The notes under the pieces are model-generated. The model ran no database searches, was not told where the DNA came from, and was given only the letters and a program-made list of their open reading frames with translations. A program made the translations under genes and the position numbers. Positions 34,715 through 43,700 of a stretch of 64,000 nt of DNA are shown one piece after another. This DNA is from a bacterium (GTDB lineage: Bacteria; Eisenbacteria; RBG-16-71-46; CAIMUX01). Numbering within the stretch: position 1 is the stretch's first letter; the number at the start of each line of letters is the position of its first letter. The stretch spans positions 1 to 64,000 of the forward strand of contig JAUIHP010000022.1 of NCBI GenBank assembly GCA_030431975.1. Reading direction: 5' to 3'.

Positions 34715-37495
34715 CTAGTTCGTTGCCAAAGCGGAGTCGCATCGCGCGACTCCGCGGACGGCTGCGGCGGCCTCTTCGGACCCGTCATCGATCCAACCTC
34801 TCACCTGCAGCGAGTCCACCGCCTCCACCGCTCGTCGGAACCAGGATCGAGCGTGACTCCAGCTCTCCCGTTCCTCACGACGAACCAGGCTCCCTTCGTC
34901 GATTGTGGCCAAGACGACATCCCCGGCAAGGAGAGCCCCGTTCAAGCGATTCCACAGATGGTCGTTTCGTTCCGGTTCGATCCCGGTGAGTCGGGAAGAA
35001 CGCTCTTCGACTTCGTTCAGATGTTCGAGAGACAAAGCATGTCGACCTTCTTTGTGCCGAAGCTCGGCCAAGTCCAGGACGACTCCGACAAGGACCCGCT
35101 CGGCACTGACGTTTTCCGGCTCTTCCGCGACCGCGCCACGCACGAGTCGCACCGCGCGCTCCAAGGTCGCGCCGGCTTCATCCCAGTAACCCAGCGCTGT
35201 TTGGATCCGGCCGACCTGTTGCAAGCCGCGGCAGAGTTCCATTTGCGCATGGCGATGTTCCGGAGAGCGACTCGCACGCTCCTCGCGAACACGAAGCGCT
35301 TCCTCGGCCGCAGCCAGGGCGCTCTCTTCCCGCCCCAAGTCCAGAAGTGCTGCGGAGACCGCACCCAGGATGACGCCGTAGCGAAGGGCCGCACGTTCAC
35401 TGGATGGGTCACGCCGATAGTTCTCTCCCAGTATCTCTGCCGCCGCCTCGTAGCCGGCCAACGCTTCCTCGTCCCGTCCCATTTCGTCCAGGGCTTCGGC
35501 CCGGAAAGCGTGAGCCAGAGCCAGGTCTGACTGGGCGCCTGAATCGTCAGGACTTTGTCGGGCCCGCGCTTCCGTGGCGTTGACCACTTCCGTTGAGAGA
35601 ACAAGCGCTTCCTCCGGCCGTCCCATCCGCAAGAGGAGAAAGGCGCAGTGACGTCGACTGACGTCGAGTTCCGATGCCAGTCCGTGGCCGCTGGATCCAG
35701 ACAGCTCCGCTGCTTGTTCGAAGAAGAGGATCGCCTGCCGGTGTCGCTGCAAGGCATCTTCGATGCGGCCGAGGGAAGCGAAGAGGTTACCGGAGGACTC
35801 GTAGCGCCGCGCCAGTTCCGCGGCCGCCGACCAGGAGTCCGGACTTTCCGACAGGTCCTCCTTCGCCAGCTGAATGCTGCGTTCGGCGGCATCGACGGCC
35901 TCGTCGAGGTTTCCCAGATGTGACTGCACATCGGCCAGCCGGGCAAAGCCAACCGAGAGCGGGCCTCGAAGCTGGGTTTCTCCGTGCGCGCGAAGGCTCA
36001 GCTCGCCCAGGTAATCGACAAGGTTCTCTGCAAACTGCTCGCGAGCCTGGGTCGATCCCGGAATGTCACGAATCTCATCGTAGAGATCGAAAAGGACGTC
36101 GTTGGCGAAACGGCCGACCTCGTCGAGAGTCTGCTCCGTCCGCAGCCGCTCCCGCTGCGCTTTTTGCGCCTGCCACGTCGTCGTGGCGATGCCGATCAGC
36201 AAAGATCCCGCAGTAAGCGCGGCAGCCGTCACGGCCGCTCGATGTCGCCGCGTGAACTTCCGAATTCGGTATCCGGCGGATGGCGGGCCGGCCGAAACCG
36301 GTTCGTCCGCCAGATGGCGAAGCAAATCGGCGCCGAGTTCCGCCGCCGATCCGTAGCGCTGGTTTCGATCCCGGTCCAAGCATCGCAGAAGGATCCAATC
36401 CAGGTCGCCCCGAAGTGAACGTTCCAAACGCGTCGGTGTCGTAGAGCGGCGGCTCGCGGCTTCCTCGCGCCGTGAAGTTTCCATGCGCTCCCATCGCCGG
36501 CTCGGCCGGGGAGGATTCTGGTTGCGCACATGTTGCAGGACATCGAGGTAGTCGAGATTCGCGAGCTGCGTCTCGTCCAGTGGACGCACACCGAGTAGGA
36601 GTTCATGCAGCAACACGCCGAGCTGAAACACGTCCGACCGTGTGTCGATGTCCGCGGAACCGCCGCCGGCCTGTTCCGGACTCATGTACTCGGGAGTTCC
36701 CAGAACCTGGTGGACGGTCGTCTCGAAGTTCGCATTCGAGGCGCCCAAGGTGTCTCCGCCTTCCTCATCGTCGGTCGAGATCTCGATGACCTTGGCGATT
36801 CCGAAGTCGATGACTTTGCAGGCCGGAGTGGATCCTTCATCGACCGAGACCAAAACGTTTCCCGGCTTCAGGTCGCGGTGAAGGATCCCTTTTTGGTGCG
36901 CGTGCTGAACGGCCGAGACGACCTGAAGAAACAACCCGAGACGGGGCCTCAGACCGAGCTTTGCCGCGTCGCAGTACTCGAGCAGTGGACGACCGCGGAC
37001 CAACTCCATGACGAAGTAGGGCCTCCCGCCGTCCGTCCCGAGATCGAGAACCCGGGCGATGTTCGGATGGTCCATTCGGGCGAGCGCGCGACGCTCCCTG
37101 TCGAACCTCTGCCGCACGTGGGCGGACGCGAACCCCGACCGAATGAGTTTGAGTGCGACTTCGCGGCGAAAGGGCTGTTCCTGCCGTGCGCGGTAGACGA
37201 CCCCCATGCCGCCTTCGCCAAGCTCTTCGAGAATTTCGTAGGGCCCAATCTGGCCGGGTACCGGGGGAGCGGTTTCCGTTGCACCTGAACCGGCCAGGGG
37301 AACCAACGGGGAGGTGACTTCTGCAAACTCGGACTCGTGAAGCAGGAGTTTGCGCACCGCTTCCGCGAGGTCTGCGTCGCGTTCTTCGACTTCTTCAAGT
37401 CGCCTCGCTCGTGAGTCTGTCGAAAGAGCGGCCACTTCGACGAGCAGGGCCTTGATCTCCGCGAATCTCTCAGGGGTCAACCTCTCGGGGGTCAC
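34715..37495 (-). CDS. Transmembrane Ser/Thr protein kinase with TPR sensor region
   Basis: 926 residues from a GTG at 37495. Residues 1-80 are a helical regulatory part; the Hanks kinase follows: GEGGMGVVY (94-101), Lys116 in VALKLI, HRDLKPGNVL (Asp208) and DFG (230-232), all intact. One membrane helix lies near residue 430 (AAVTAAALTAGSLLIGIATT). The 470 outer residues are tetratricopeptide repeats. The ECF sigma gene lies 12 bp upstream on the same strand. This sigma-kinase pairing recurs in Acidobacteria, Planctomycetes and related phyla, where the kinase is thought to control the sigma factor. It converges on the cytolysin gene, ending 18 bp from it. Confidence 0.93.
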   Translation of the reverse strand: MTPERLTPERFAEIKALLVEVAALSTDSRARRLEEVEERDADLAEAVRKLLLHESEFAEVTSPLVPLAGSGATETAPPVPGQIGPYEILEELGEGGMGVVYRARQEQPFRREVALKLIRSGFASAHVRQRFDRERRALARMDHPNIARVLDLGTDGGRPYFVMELVRGRPLLEYCDAAKLGLRPRLGLFLQVVSAVQHAHQKGILHRDLKPGNVLVSVDEGSTPACKVIDFGIAKVIEISTDDEEGGDTLGASNANFETTVHQVLGTPEYMSPEQAGGGSADIDTRSDVFQLGVLLHELLLGVRPLDETQLANLDYLDVLQHVRNQNPPRPSRRWERMETSRREEAASRRSTTPTRLERSLRGDLDWILLRCLDRDRNQRYGSAAELGADLLRHLADEPVSAGPPSAGYRIRKFTRRHRAAVTAAALTAGSLLIGIATTTWQAQKAQRERLRTEQTLDEVGRFANDVLFDLYDEIRDIPGSTQAREQFAENLVDYLGELSLRAHGETQLRGPLSVGFARLADVQSHLGNLDEAVDAAERSIQLAKEDLSESPDSWSAAAELARRYESSGNLFASLGRIEDALQRHRQAILFFEQAAELSGSSGHGLASELDVSRRHCAFLLLRMGRPEEALVLSTEVVNATEARARQSPDDSGAQSDLALAHAFRAEALDEMGRDEEALAGYEAAAEILGENYRRDPSSERAALRYGVILGAVSAALLDLGREESALAAAEEALRVREERASRSPEHRHAQMELCRGLQQVGRIQTALGYWDEAGATLERAVRLVRGAVAEEPENVSAERVLVGVVLDLAELRHKEGRHALSLEHLNEVEERSSRLTGIEPERNDHLWNRLNGALLAGDVVLATIDEGSLVRREERESWSHARSWFRRAVEAVDSLQVRGWIDDGSEEAAAAVRGVARCDSALATN

Positions 37496-37507
37496 AGCGG
37501 CGCCTCG

Positions 37508-38080
37508 TCAGACCGGTGTCGCGCCCGGGCCCAGATTCTGGGCCAGCCACATGCGGGCCATCGTCCAATCGCCGTCGACCGTGCGCTTGGAGACGCCGAG
37601 GACTTCGGCCACTTCCGCGATCTTGAGGCCCCCGATGAGGCGGAGCTCGGCCACATGAGAAGCGCGGGCATCCAGGGATTCAAGTTGCGTAAGGGCACGA
37701 TCGAGTTCGAGCACATCGACGCCCGGCGTTCCTCCGACGAACTCCTCTGCCAGGGTTACCCGCGACCAGTCACCCCCTCTCTTGTCCGTTTGCTTCCCGC
37801 GCGCGTGGTCGACGAGGATCTGTCGCATCGCCCGGCTTGCCGTCCCGATGAAGTGGGAGCGGTCTTCCCAGCGGGGCGTTTCAGAGCCCACGAGTTTGAG
37901 ATAGGCCTCGTTGACGAGTGCCGTGGCTTGAAGCGTGTGCCCGATCCGCTCTCGTTGCATGAGTCGTTGTGCATTGCCCCGGAGTTCCTCGTAGACGAGC
38001 GAGAACAGCTTCGCGGTGTCGGCTTCGGAGTTCTCCTCGCGGATGCGGGAGAGCAGACGGGTCACTTCGGAATCTCGCAT
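37508..38080 (-). CDS. ECF-type RNA polymerase sigma factor
   Basis: 190 residues of the ECF group often encoded next to Ser/Thr kinases. Region 2 is LFSLVYEELRGNAQRLMQRER with HTLQATALVNEAYLKLVG. Region 4 is AELRLIGGLKIAEVAEVLGVSKRTVDGDWTMARMWL, the helix-turn-helix that reads the -35 element. No anti-sigma factor gene is present; the kinase gene follows 12 bp later. The divergent LVIVD gene starts 93 bp away, so it may be a target. Confidence 0.93.
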   Translation of the reverse strand: MRDSEVTRLLSRIREENSEADTAKLFSLVYEELRGNAQRLMQRERIGHTLQATALVNEAYLKLVGSETPRWEDRSHFIGTASRAMRQILVDHARGKQTDKRGGDWSRVTLAEEFVGGTPGVDVLELDRALTQLESLDARASHVAELRLIGGLKIAEVAEVLGVSKRTVDGDWTMARMWLAQNLGPGATPV

Positions 38081-38173
38081 GGGTCAACTGTAAGGGATCC
38101 GCGCGATCACTGTATGCTATGATCGCAGCCCCCTCTTTACGACCCGCAGCTGAAACACGCAAGGGAGGGTTAG

Positions 38174-40327
38174 ATGCAGTCCACGAAAACCCGTTGGCTT
38201 CTCTTCATAGTTGTCTTGTCCCTCTGTGCCGAGTCGCTCTTCCACCCGGCTTCGCCCTGCGAGACTTCGGAGACCTACCTGCGGTGGCATTCCGGCACGA
38301 ACTACCTGTACTACGACGAACTCTTTGAACCGCGCGACGTCGTTCTCGATGTCGATTCCGCGCAAGGCGTCCTCGTCGTAGCTACGGAATCCTGGCTCCG
38401 TACTTTTCGCATCACGAGTCCGGGAGTCCTGGAGGAGGCAGACAGCTATGCGCTGACCGGCGTGTTCGATGTGAATCTCGTCCTGGACGGAAGCACCCTC
38501 TTCGCCCTGACCGACAATACGCTCCGGACCTTCGATCTCGATCCGACCGGGAACCTCACGCCTCTGGGCACGTTGGAAAACGTCGGAGATCGGTACCTGG
38601 CCAAGCAGGGAAGCCACGTGTACGTAACCTCGGGGCTCGGCTTGCGCGTCATCGACGTCTCGGTTCCGGCCTCTCCGGTTCAAGTCGGTTTTGCCGCAGC
38701 CGATGCCTCCCGGATCGTCGTGAACGGAGACTGGGCCTACGTCAGCAACCTCAACTTCAGTGCCTGGGCCGTGGACATTTTGGATCCGACGAACCCGGTC
38801 TACAACGGGGGCGCCTTTGTCGGTGGAGCGGGGCAACTGCTCGGCTTGGGCATTCTCGACGATCACCTCTATGTGGCCAAATCCACGGGCGGCCTTCGGG
38901 TCTTTGATCTGGCCGTTCCGGGTTCTCCGAACGAGGTCGGTTCGCATCCCGGGCATGCGTCCAGGGTCGCGGTGGACGACGGTCGGGTGGCCGTCACTTC
39001 AAACGGATTGAAAGGGGCCGGGTTCCTCGACGCGTCCGACCCGACGAATCCGCAGTTCAGGGGGTACTTCCGGACTTTTGGTATCGATCGATGGACCGTT
39101 CAGGACGGTTTCGCCTACGTCGCTGCCGGATACGACGGGCTTCAGGTCCTGGATCTGAGAGAGGAAGCGAACCCGGCTCCGATCGCGACCGCCTCGGAGT
39201 TCTCGGATCCGCGCGGGATCGCTTCACTTTCCAACGAGGTGCTTCTGGGCCTGCCCAACAGCCTGGAAGTCGTATCCGTCAATGATCCGTTGAACCCGGT
39301 TGGCGTCGGCTCGTTTGGCTTTACATCCATTCGCAGTGTGGCGGCTTCCGGTTCCCAGGCCTATGTCGTCGACACGAACGGGTTTCATGTCGTCGATGTC
39401 TCCGACCCGTCGACGCCGTCGCTTCTCGCGACCATTCCCGAGCCGGATTACGGCCAGATCATTCTCACCGGGAATCGCGCCTACGTGTGGGATCACAACC
39501 GTATGGCGACCGTCGATGTTACGGATCCCGAAGAGCCGTTGCTGATCACGGAAACGAACCCGGCCAAATTCATCGACGGGGTCGCAGCTTCCGGCAACAC
39601 CGTCTACATCATGACCAGTTTCGAACTGTTCTCTACGATCATCGCCTGGGACTACGCGGATCCATTGAGCCCGAGCTTCCTCGAGTCGACAAGTCTCCTG
39701 TTTGCGGAGGGGCTTGCGCTGGCAGGGGATCAGCTCATCGTCGGCGGTTACGAAGAGCTGAGCGCGCTCGATGCCGAGACTCTCACTCTGCTGGGCACGG
39801 TTGGAGACAGTGATTTCGGAAGTCGTGGGTTGCGCTCCACGGAGGCCGGAGTGTTCGCCATGAACGGGAGCTATCACCAGTTCGACGTCCTTCCGGAACT
39901 TGCCTACGTATCGACAGGCTCGACACCCGTGGCGGACGTCCGGGATCTGCTTGTGTTGGGAGACTACCTCTTCGCCATCGACGAGGGCGGGCTCTACGTC
40001 TTCGACGTTCCCTGTCAGGTGGCGAACACAGATGGGGTCCCGCCGTCGGCGCAAAGCGCGTTGCGCGCGTTTCCGAATCCGAGTGGTGCCGGCGTCTGGC
40101 TCGAGAATCTGGAACTCCCGAGCAGGGTCGACCGAGGTGATTCCGTTCTCGAAGTGTTCGATTCAACCGGACGGCGAGTGAGGAGTCTCAGCGTGGCCGC
40201 GGGAGAAGATCGGGTCTTCTGGGACGGCCGGGACGAGACCGGACGCCGGGTGTCTTCGGGTGTCTTTCTCACTCGCTGGTCGGGGAGTGGGGGAGTGAGT
40301 TCGGGAACGGTGCGGATCGTGCGCTGA
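38174..40327 (+). CDS. Secreted LVIVD-repeat beta-propeller protein with sorting tail
   Basis: 717 residues. Signal peptide at residues 1-29 (WLLFIVVLSLCAESLFHPAS). The body is a long array of LVIVD-type repeats, for example HVYVTSGLGLRVIDVSVPAS, HLYVAKSTGGLRVFDLAVPG and FAYVAAGYDGLQVLDL, each one blade of a propeller. The final 75 residues (VLEVFDSTGRRVRSL to GRRVSSGVF, ending TVRIVR) are a FlgD/T9SS-like tail. It should be exported to the surface and bind other molecules; no enzyme motif. The beta-helix gene follows 18 bp later, so the two form an operon. Confidence 0.85.
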   Translation: MQSTKTRWLLFIVVLSLCAESLFHPASPCETSETYLRWHSGTNYLYYDELFEPRDVVLDVDSAQGVLVVATESWLRTFRITSPGVLEEADSYALTGVFDVNLVLDGSTLFALTDNTLRTFDLDPTGNLTPLGTLENVGDRYLAKQGSHVYVTSGLGLRVIDVSVPASPVQVGFAAADASRIVVNGDWAYVSNLNFSAWAVDILDPTNPVYNGGAFVGGAGQLLGLGILDDHLYVAKSTGGLRVFDLAVPGSPNEVGSHPGHASRVAVDDGRVAVTSNGLKGAGFLDASDPTNPQFRGYFRTFGIDRWTVQDGFAYVAAGYDGLQVLDLREEANPAPIATASEFSDPRGIASLSNEVLLGLPNSLEVVSVNDPLNPVGVGSFGFTSIRSVAASGSQAYVVDTNGFHVVDVSDPSTPSLLATIPEPDYGQIILTGNRAYVWDHNRMATVDVTDPEEPLLITETNPAKFIDGVAASGNTVYIMTSFELFSTIIAWDYADPLSPSFLESTSLLFAEGLALAGDQLIVGGYEELSALDAETLTLLGTVGDSDFGSRGLRSTEAGVFAMNGSYHQFDVLPELAYVSTGSTPVADVRDLLVLGDYLFAIDEGGLYVFDVPCQVANTDGVPPSAQSALRAFPNPSGAGVWLENLELPSRVDRGDSVLEVFDSTGRRVRSLSVAAGEDRVFWDGRDETGRRVSSGVFLTRWSGSGGVSSGTVRIVR

Positions 40328-40345
40328 CCTTCGAAAGGTGCGGCT

Positions 40346-41743
40346 ATGAGAAGCTGGATATCATCCCTCTTCGCTGCCTCCATCGCAGTCGCTCATGGAG
40401 TGTCGGCCCGGGCGGCAACGATTGAAGTGCCCGCAGACTTTCCGACCATCCAGGCGGCGATAGACGTGAGCGTTTCGGGCGACGTCGTGCTGGTTGCTCC
40501 CGGCACTTACAGTGGCGCCGGAAACAGAGACCTCGACCCCGGTATCCGTAACATCGAGATCGTGGGAGCACACGGACCGGAACTCACGTTCATCGACTGC
40601 GAGGGGAGCGGCCGCGCTCTCTGGGTGCATGGCGGGCAGTCGATCGACATGAAGCTCGAAGGGTTCACGATTCGCAACGGGCTGCACGATGGCGGCGGTG
40701 TCTACGTCGAGAATGGTTCGTTCATCACTATTCGCGAGTGTCGTTTCGAGAATTGTCAAGGCACGGGACCGTCCGGGGTCGCCGCCGTGAGGGGACAGGG
40801 TGATCTCGTGGATGTCGTGTTCGAGGATTGCTCGAACCTGACTGCAATCTACGTCCTCCAGTGGCGAGGAGGTCGGATCACTCGGTGTCGAGTTGAGCCG
40901 AACGAAGTCAGCCCTCCTCTTGCCGGTGCGATTCTTGAAGACCTCGGCGCCCAATCCCTGCTTGTTGAAGACTCAGTGTTTCGAGGGCGGTTTGCTGGGA
41001 GCACGCTTGTTCCCAGCGGTTCCGGTCTTACGGTACGCCGATGTGAATTCATATCCGAGGGCGCCGAGGCACCGAGTCTCTACATCGCGTTTCAGGGCAG
41101 CACGCTTGCGGTAGAAGAGTGCACTGCGGTGGGAAACGTTGACATAGACCGCTCGACGACGGGCAGCATTACCTTTGACCGAAGCATCCTTGGAGGCGGG
41201 TGTGGTGAAGTCCAGGGGCCAGATTTCGATCCCGTTGTGCTCGTCTGTTGTGCCTACGACCCCGCTGCTGCAAGTGGGCTGATCCATGCGTTCGGGCCGC
41301 AAGTTCTAGAAGATCCTGGGTTTTGCGCGGTAGCTTGTAGCGACGTCGGCGGTAATCATGAACTCCGTTCCGACTCTCCGTGCTTACCGGAGAACAACAT
41401 CTGCGGCGTTCAGATTGGCGCCTACGGTGAAGGGTGCGCGGTTGCTACGACAGAACCGGATGGTGTGGAGCCACTCGACGATCCGACCTCCATCAAGATT
41501 GTATCGCGGATCCCCGCCGGTGACTCGGTTCGGCTCGAGCTACCGGAGTCGTTGCAAGGAGACGTAACGCTTCAGATTCTGGACTGCTCTGGTCGAGTTC
41601 TGGCTAGTTGGCAAGTTGCAGGAAATGCGCGAACCGTCGACCTGTCGTTGGATCGACAGATCGGCTCGGGAACCTTCTTCCTACGGGCGACCGACTCCCT
41701 AGGGTCATTGGCCACCGCCAAGTTGGCAACGGTGAGGGACTGA
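40346..41743 (+). CDS. Secreted right-handed beta-helix protein with sorting tail
   Basis: 465 residues with a signal peptide (SSLFAASIAVAHGVSARA). The start of the mature protein, PADFPTIQAAIDVSVSGDVVLVAPGTY, is the usual opening of parallel beta-helix (pectate-lyase-like) surface proteins. It is followed by coils such as NIEIVGAHGPELTFIDCEGS and KLEGFTIRNG. Ten or more cysteines occur in the second half. The last 70 residues (VTLQILDCSGRVLASWQ) resemble the sorting tails of the other exported proteins here. It may bind or cleave polysaccharide; catalytic residues cannot be assigned. Second gene of the propeller operon. Confidence 0.8.
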   Translation: MRSWISSLFAASIAVAHGVSARAATIEVPADFPTIQAAIDVSVSGDVVLVAPGTYSGAGNRDLDPGIRNIEIVGAHGPELTFIDCEGSGRALWVHGGQSIDMKLEGFTIRNGLHDGGGVYVENGSFITIRECRFENCQGTGPSGVAAVRGQGDLVDVVFEDCSNLTAIYVLQWRGGRITRCRVEPNEVSPPLAGAILEDLGAQSLLVEDSVFRGRFAGSTLVPSGSGLTVRRCEFISEGAEAPSLYIAFQGSTLAVEECTAVGNVDIDRSTTGSITFDRSILGGGCGEVQGPDFDPVVLVCCAYDPAAASGLIHAFGPQVLEDPGFCAVACSDVGGNHELRSDSPCLPENNICGVQIGAYGEGCAVATTEPDGVEPLDDPTSIKIVSRIPAGDSVRLELPESLQGDVTLQILDCSGRVLASWQVAGNARTVDLSLDRQIGSGTFFLRATDSLGSLATAKLATVRD

Positions 41744-41805
41744 GCGTATTCCGGCGTGGTCGGGATCTGAAGTGGAGCGGAGCCCGCTCAGGGTTGCCGC
41801 CCAGA

Positions 41806-42387
41806 CTAGGCCAGCGACTCCATGCTCACGTTGACCACCGACTCCAGGATCTCCCGGCTCGGCGAAACCTTCGCCAACACCGACAATCCCTGCGCCGTGC
41901 TCGTCAGGAACCGCGCGTAGTCATTCAGCTTGTGCGGATCGCGAAGCTCACCCCGCTCCGCCGCGCGTCCCAACGCCCGATAGAACGCGGCCTGCATCTT
42001 CAGGAGGAATGCGCCGGTCTTGTCGTTGGCGACCGTGTCATGAGGCGCCAGCTCCACGGTCGTGCTGGTCATGAAGCAGCCGCGGTTGCCGTTCTCACCG
42101 ATGAAGCGATCGACCAGGGTCGTCAGGTAACGGCGAATGGACTCGAGCCCGTCCTCGGAGGATTCGAGGATGGAGATCTCCGCCTCGTGCATCTTCTTGT
42201 CGTAGCGCTCGCAGGCGGAGACGAAGAGTTGGTGCTTGTCGCCGAAGGTGCTGTAGAGGCTGAAGCGATTGATCCCCATGTGCTCGACCAGCATCTTGAT
42301 CGAGGTGGCTTCGTAGCCCTTCTCCCAAAAGAGGTTCATGGCCCGTTCGAGTACGGTATCGGGATCGAATTCTTTCGCGCGCGGCAT
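41806..42387 (-). CDS. TetR family transcriptional regulator
   Basis: 193 residues. The N-terminal helix-turn-helix is typical: VLERAMNLFWEKGYEATSIKMLVEHMGINRFSLYSTFGDKHQLF. The C-terminal ligand domain contains GCFMTSTTVELAP, a segment common in the AcrR/NemR-like group; the Cys is a possible reactive residue. A sigma-70 promoter is visible at 42447-42475. No neighbour on the same strand is an obvious target. Confidence 0.92.
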   Translation of the reverse strand: MPRAKEFDPDTVLERAMNLFWEKGYEATSIKMLVEHMGINRFSLYSTFGDKHQLFVSACERYDKKMHEAEISILESSEDGLESIRRYLTTLVDRFIGENGNRGCFMTSTTVELAPHDTVANDKTGAFLLKMQAAFYRALGRAAERGELRDPHKLNDYARFLTSTAQGLSVLAKVSPSREILESVVNVSMESLA

Positions 42388-42446
42388 TCTCTGGCGGTCC
42401 TCCTCGCAAACCTGTTCGTTGCGCCTCTTCGCCGAACCAAGGATTC

Positions 42447-42475
42447 AGAATAGGAGTAGCGGAATGGATGTTCAA
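42447..42475 (-). promoter_or_regulatory. Sigma-70 promoter of the TetR gene
   Basis: On the minus strand TTGAAC (42475-42470) and TATTCT (42452-42447) are separated by exactly 17 bp, 60 bp upstream of the ATG. Match to consensus is 4 of 6 for each box. Confidence 0.6.
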
Positions 42476-42495
42476 GTATCGTTTCTGTGCGAAAT

Positions 42496-42526
42496 CGGCG
42501 GACGAACCCGGGAGGGTCGTCCGCCG
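42496..42526 (-). terminator. Terminator of the HmuY/TonB receptor operon
   Basis: A perfect 10-bp stem CGGCGGACGA/TCGTCCGCCG with an 11-nt loop lies 86 bp after the HmuY-like stop codon. On the minus strand ATTTCGC follows, a short T-run. Confidence 0.6.
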
Positions 42527-42611
42527 ACGCAGAACCAAGAACCGGACGAGGAGCCTGACAGAACCCAGAGTCGAACTGGAACGCCTGGGGACCGAACGTC
42601 GAGCGCTGCCC

Positions 42612-43667
42612 TTAGTCGAGCTCGTCCCAGATCAACGTGTAGTGGGCCGAAGCCGGCTGGCCGTTGATGCTGCCGTAGTAGCTGTCGATCCGCACCTTGT
42701 AGAGCGCGTCGCCCCGCCGAACCAGATAGACGTGATCCTTGGAATTCAGCGTGTGCGTCGTCCCGTCGTAGTCGTACCACTCGGTCATCACGGAACCGGG
42801 CGCGTCCGTGAAGAGCGGCGCCTCCGGCTGCGTCGTGAAGTCCTCGATGGCGGTCACGTCGTCCAGTTCAGAGTAGGCATAGAAGGCGCCGCACTCTCCG
42901 GAACCGTTCGGTCCGCTGTTCATGCCCATCGTGAACTGAGTGAAGACCAGGTCCCACTCCATGGACGTGAGAGGATCCGACGGCATGACCTGTTGTCCGG
43001 TCGAGAAGTCGAAGTACCCCACGCCGAAGCCGACGTCGATGGACGCAGTTTGGATGTCTCCGTCCAGACTCTTGGATCCGGCTTCCGACTGGAAGAAGTA
43101 GGAGATCTCGACCGTCCCCATGCTGCCCTGTGCGGCGCCGGTCAGCGCGTCGATCCGGAACTTGACCCAGTGATCCCCGGACGCGTCGACCATCGAGTAG
43201 ACGTACTCCGTCATGTCGAGCTGATGCGTGGTCGGGTTGTAGGTGTACCAGTTGTCCATGAAGTACTCGATGGCGTCGCTGGCCCACTCGGCCTCGTCGG
43301 CCATCGCGGCATCGACGGACGCAAAGTCGACGGCGCCGAGGCTTGCGCCTTCGACCGTCCCTTCGCCGGACGCTCCGCCGTTGAGTTTGACCTTCTCCCG
43401 ACTGAGTGCGATGTCCCAGTTGTCAGCGGCGGCGACGGAGGACAGATCGTGGACGATGTTCTGCGATCCGAAGGAGAAGCCAGTGAAGTCCTCGGCGTTA
43501 CTCGCGTCCAGGCTGGTCATGAAGTTACCCGTGGCTTCGTCGAGCGTGGTGCCCTCGGTGAAGTCCGGATTCTCTTCCGGGCCCGGGCCTGTCGGATCGT
43601 CATCGTCGCTGCACGCAGCGAGCAGGACAACCAAGCCAAGACCGGCGATGAGGGGTGTTCGTCGCAT
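42612..43667 (-). CDS. HmuY-family haem-binding lipoprotein (two HmuY-like domains)
   Basis: 351 residues with lipobox LAAC and an Asp-rich start (SDDDDPTGPGP). Two copies of the HmuY domain can be read: NWDIALSREKVKLNGGASGEG and, later, EWDLVFTQFTMGMNSGPNGSGECGAF, each followed by a Ser/Asp-rich loop and a strand such as HVYLVRRGDALYKVRIDSYYG. HmuY of Porphyromonas binds haem and hands it to a TonB receptor. The upstream gene, 33 bp away, encodes such a receptor, which supports the assignment. The paired His ligands of HmuY are not evident, so the ligand could be a different iron or porphyrin compound. Confidence 0.8.
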   Translation of the reverse strand: MRRTPLIAGLGLVVLLAACSDDDDPTGPGPEENPDFTEGTTLDEATGNFMTSLDASNAEDFTGFSFGSQNIVHDLSSVAAADNWDIALSREKVKLNGGASGEGTVEGASLGAVDFASVDAAMADEAEWASDAIEYFMDNWYTYNPTTHQLDMTEYVYSMVDASGDHWVKFRIDALTGAAQGSMGTVEISYFFQSEAGSKSLDGDIQTASIDVGFGVGYFDFSTGQQVMPSDPLTSMEWDLVFTQFTMGMNSGPNGSGECGAFYAYSELDDVTAIEDFTTQPEAPLFTDAPGSVMTEWYDYDGTTHTLNSKDHVYLVRRGDALYKVRIDSYYGSINGQPASAHYTLIWDELD

Positions 43668-43700
43668 CTCGTTTCACTCCTTTTGCGGATTGCGATCGGT

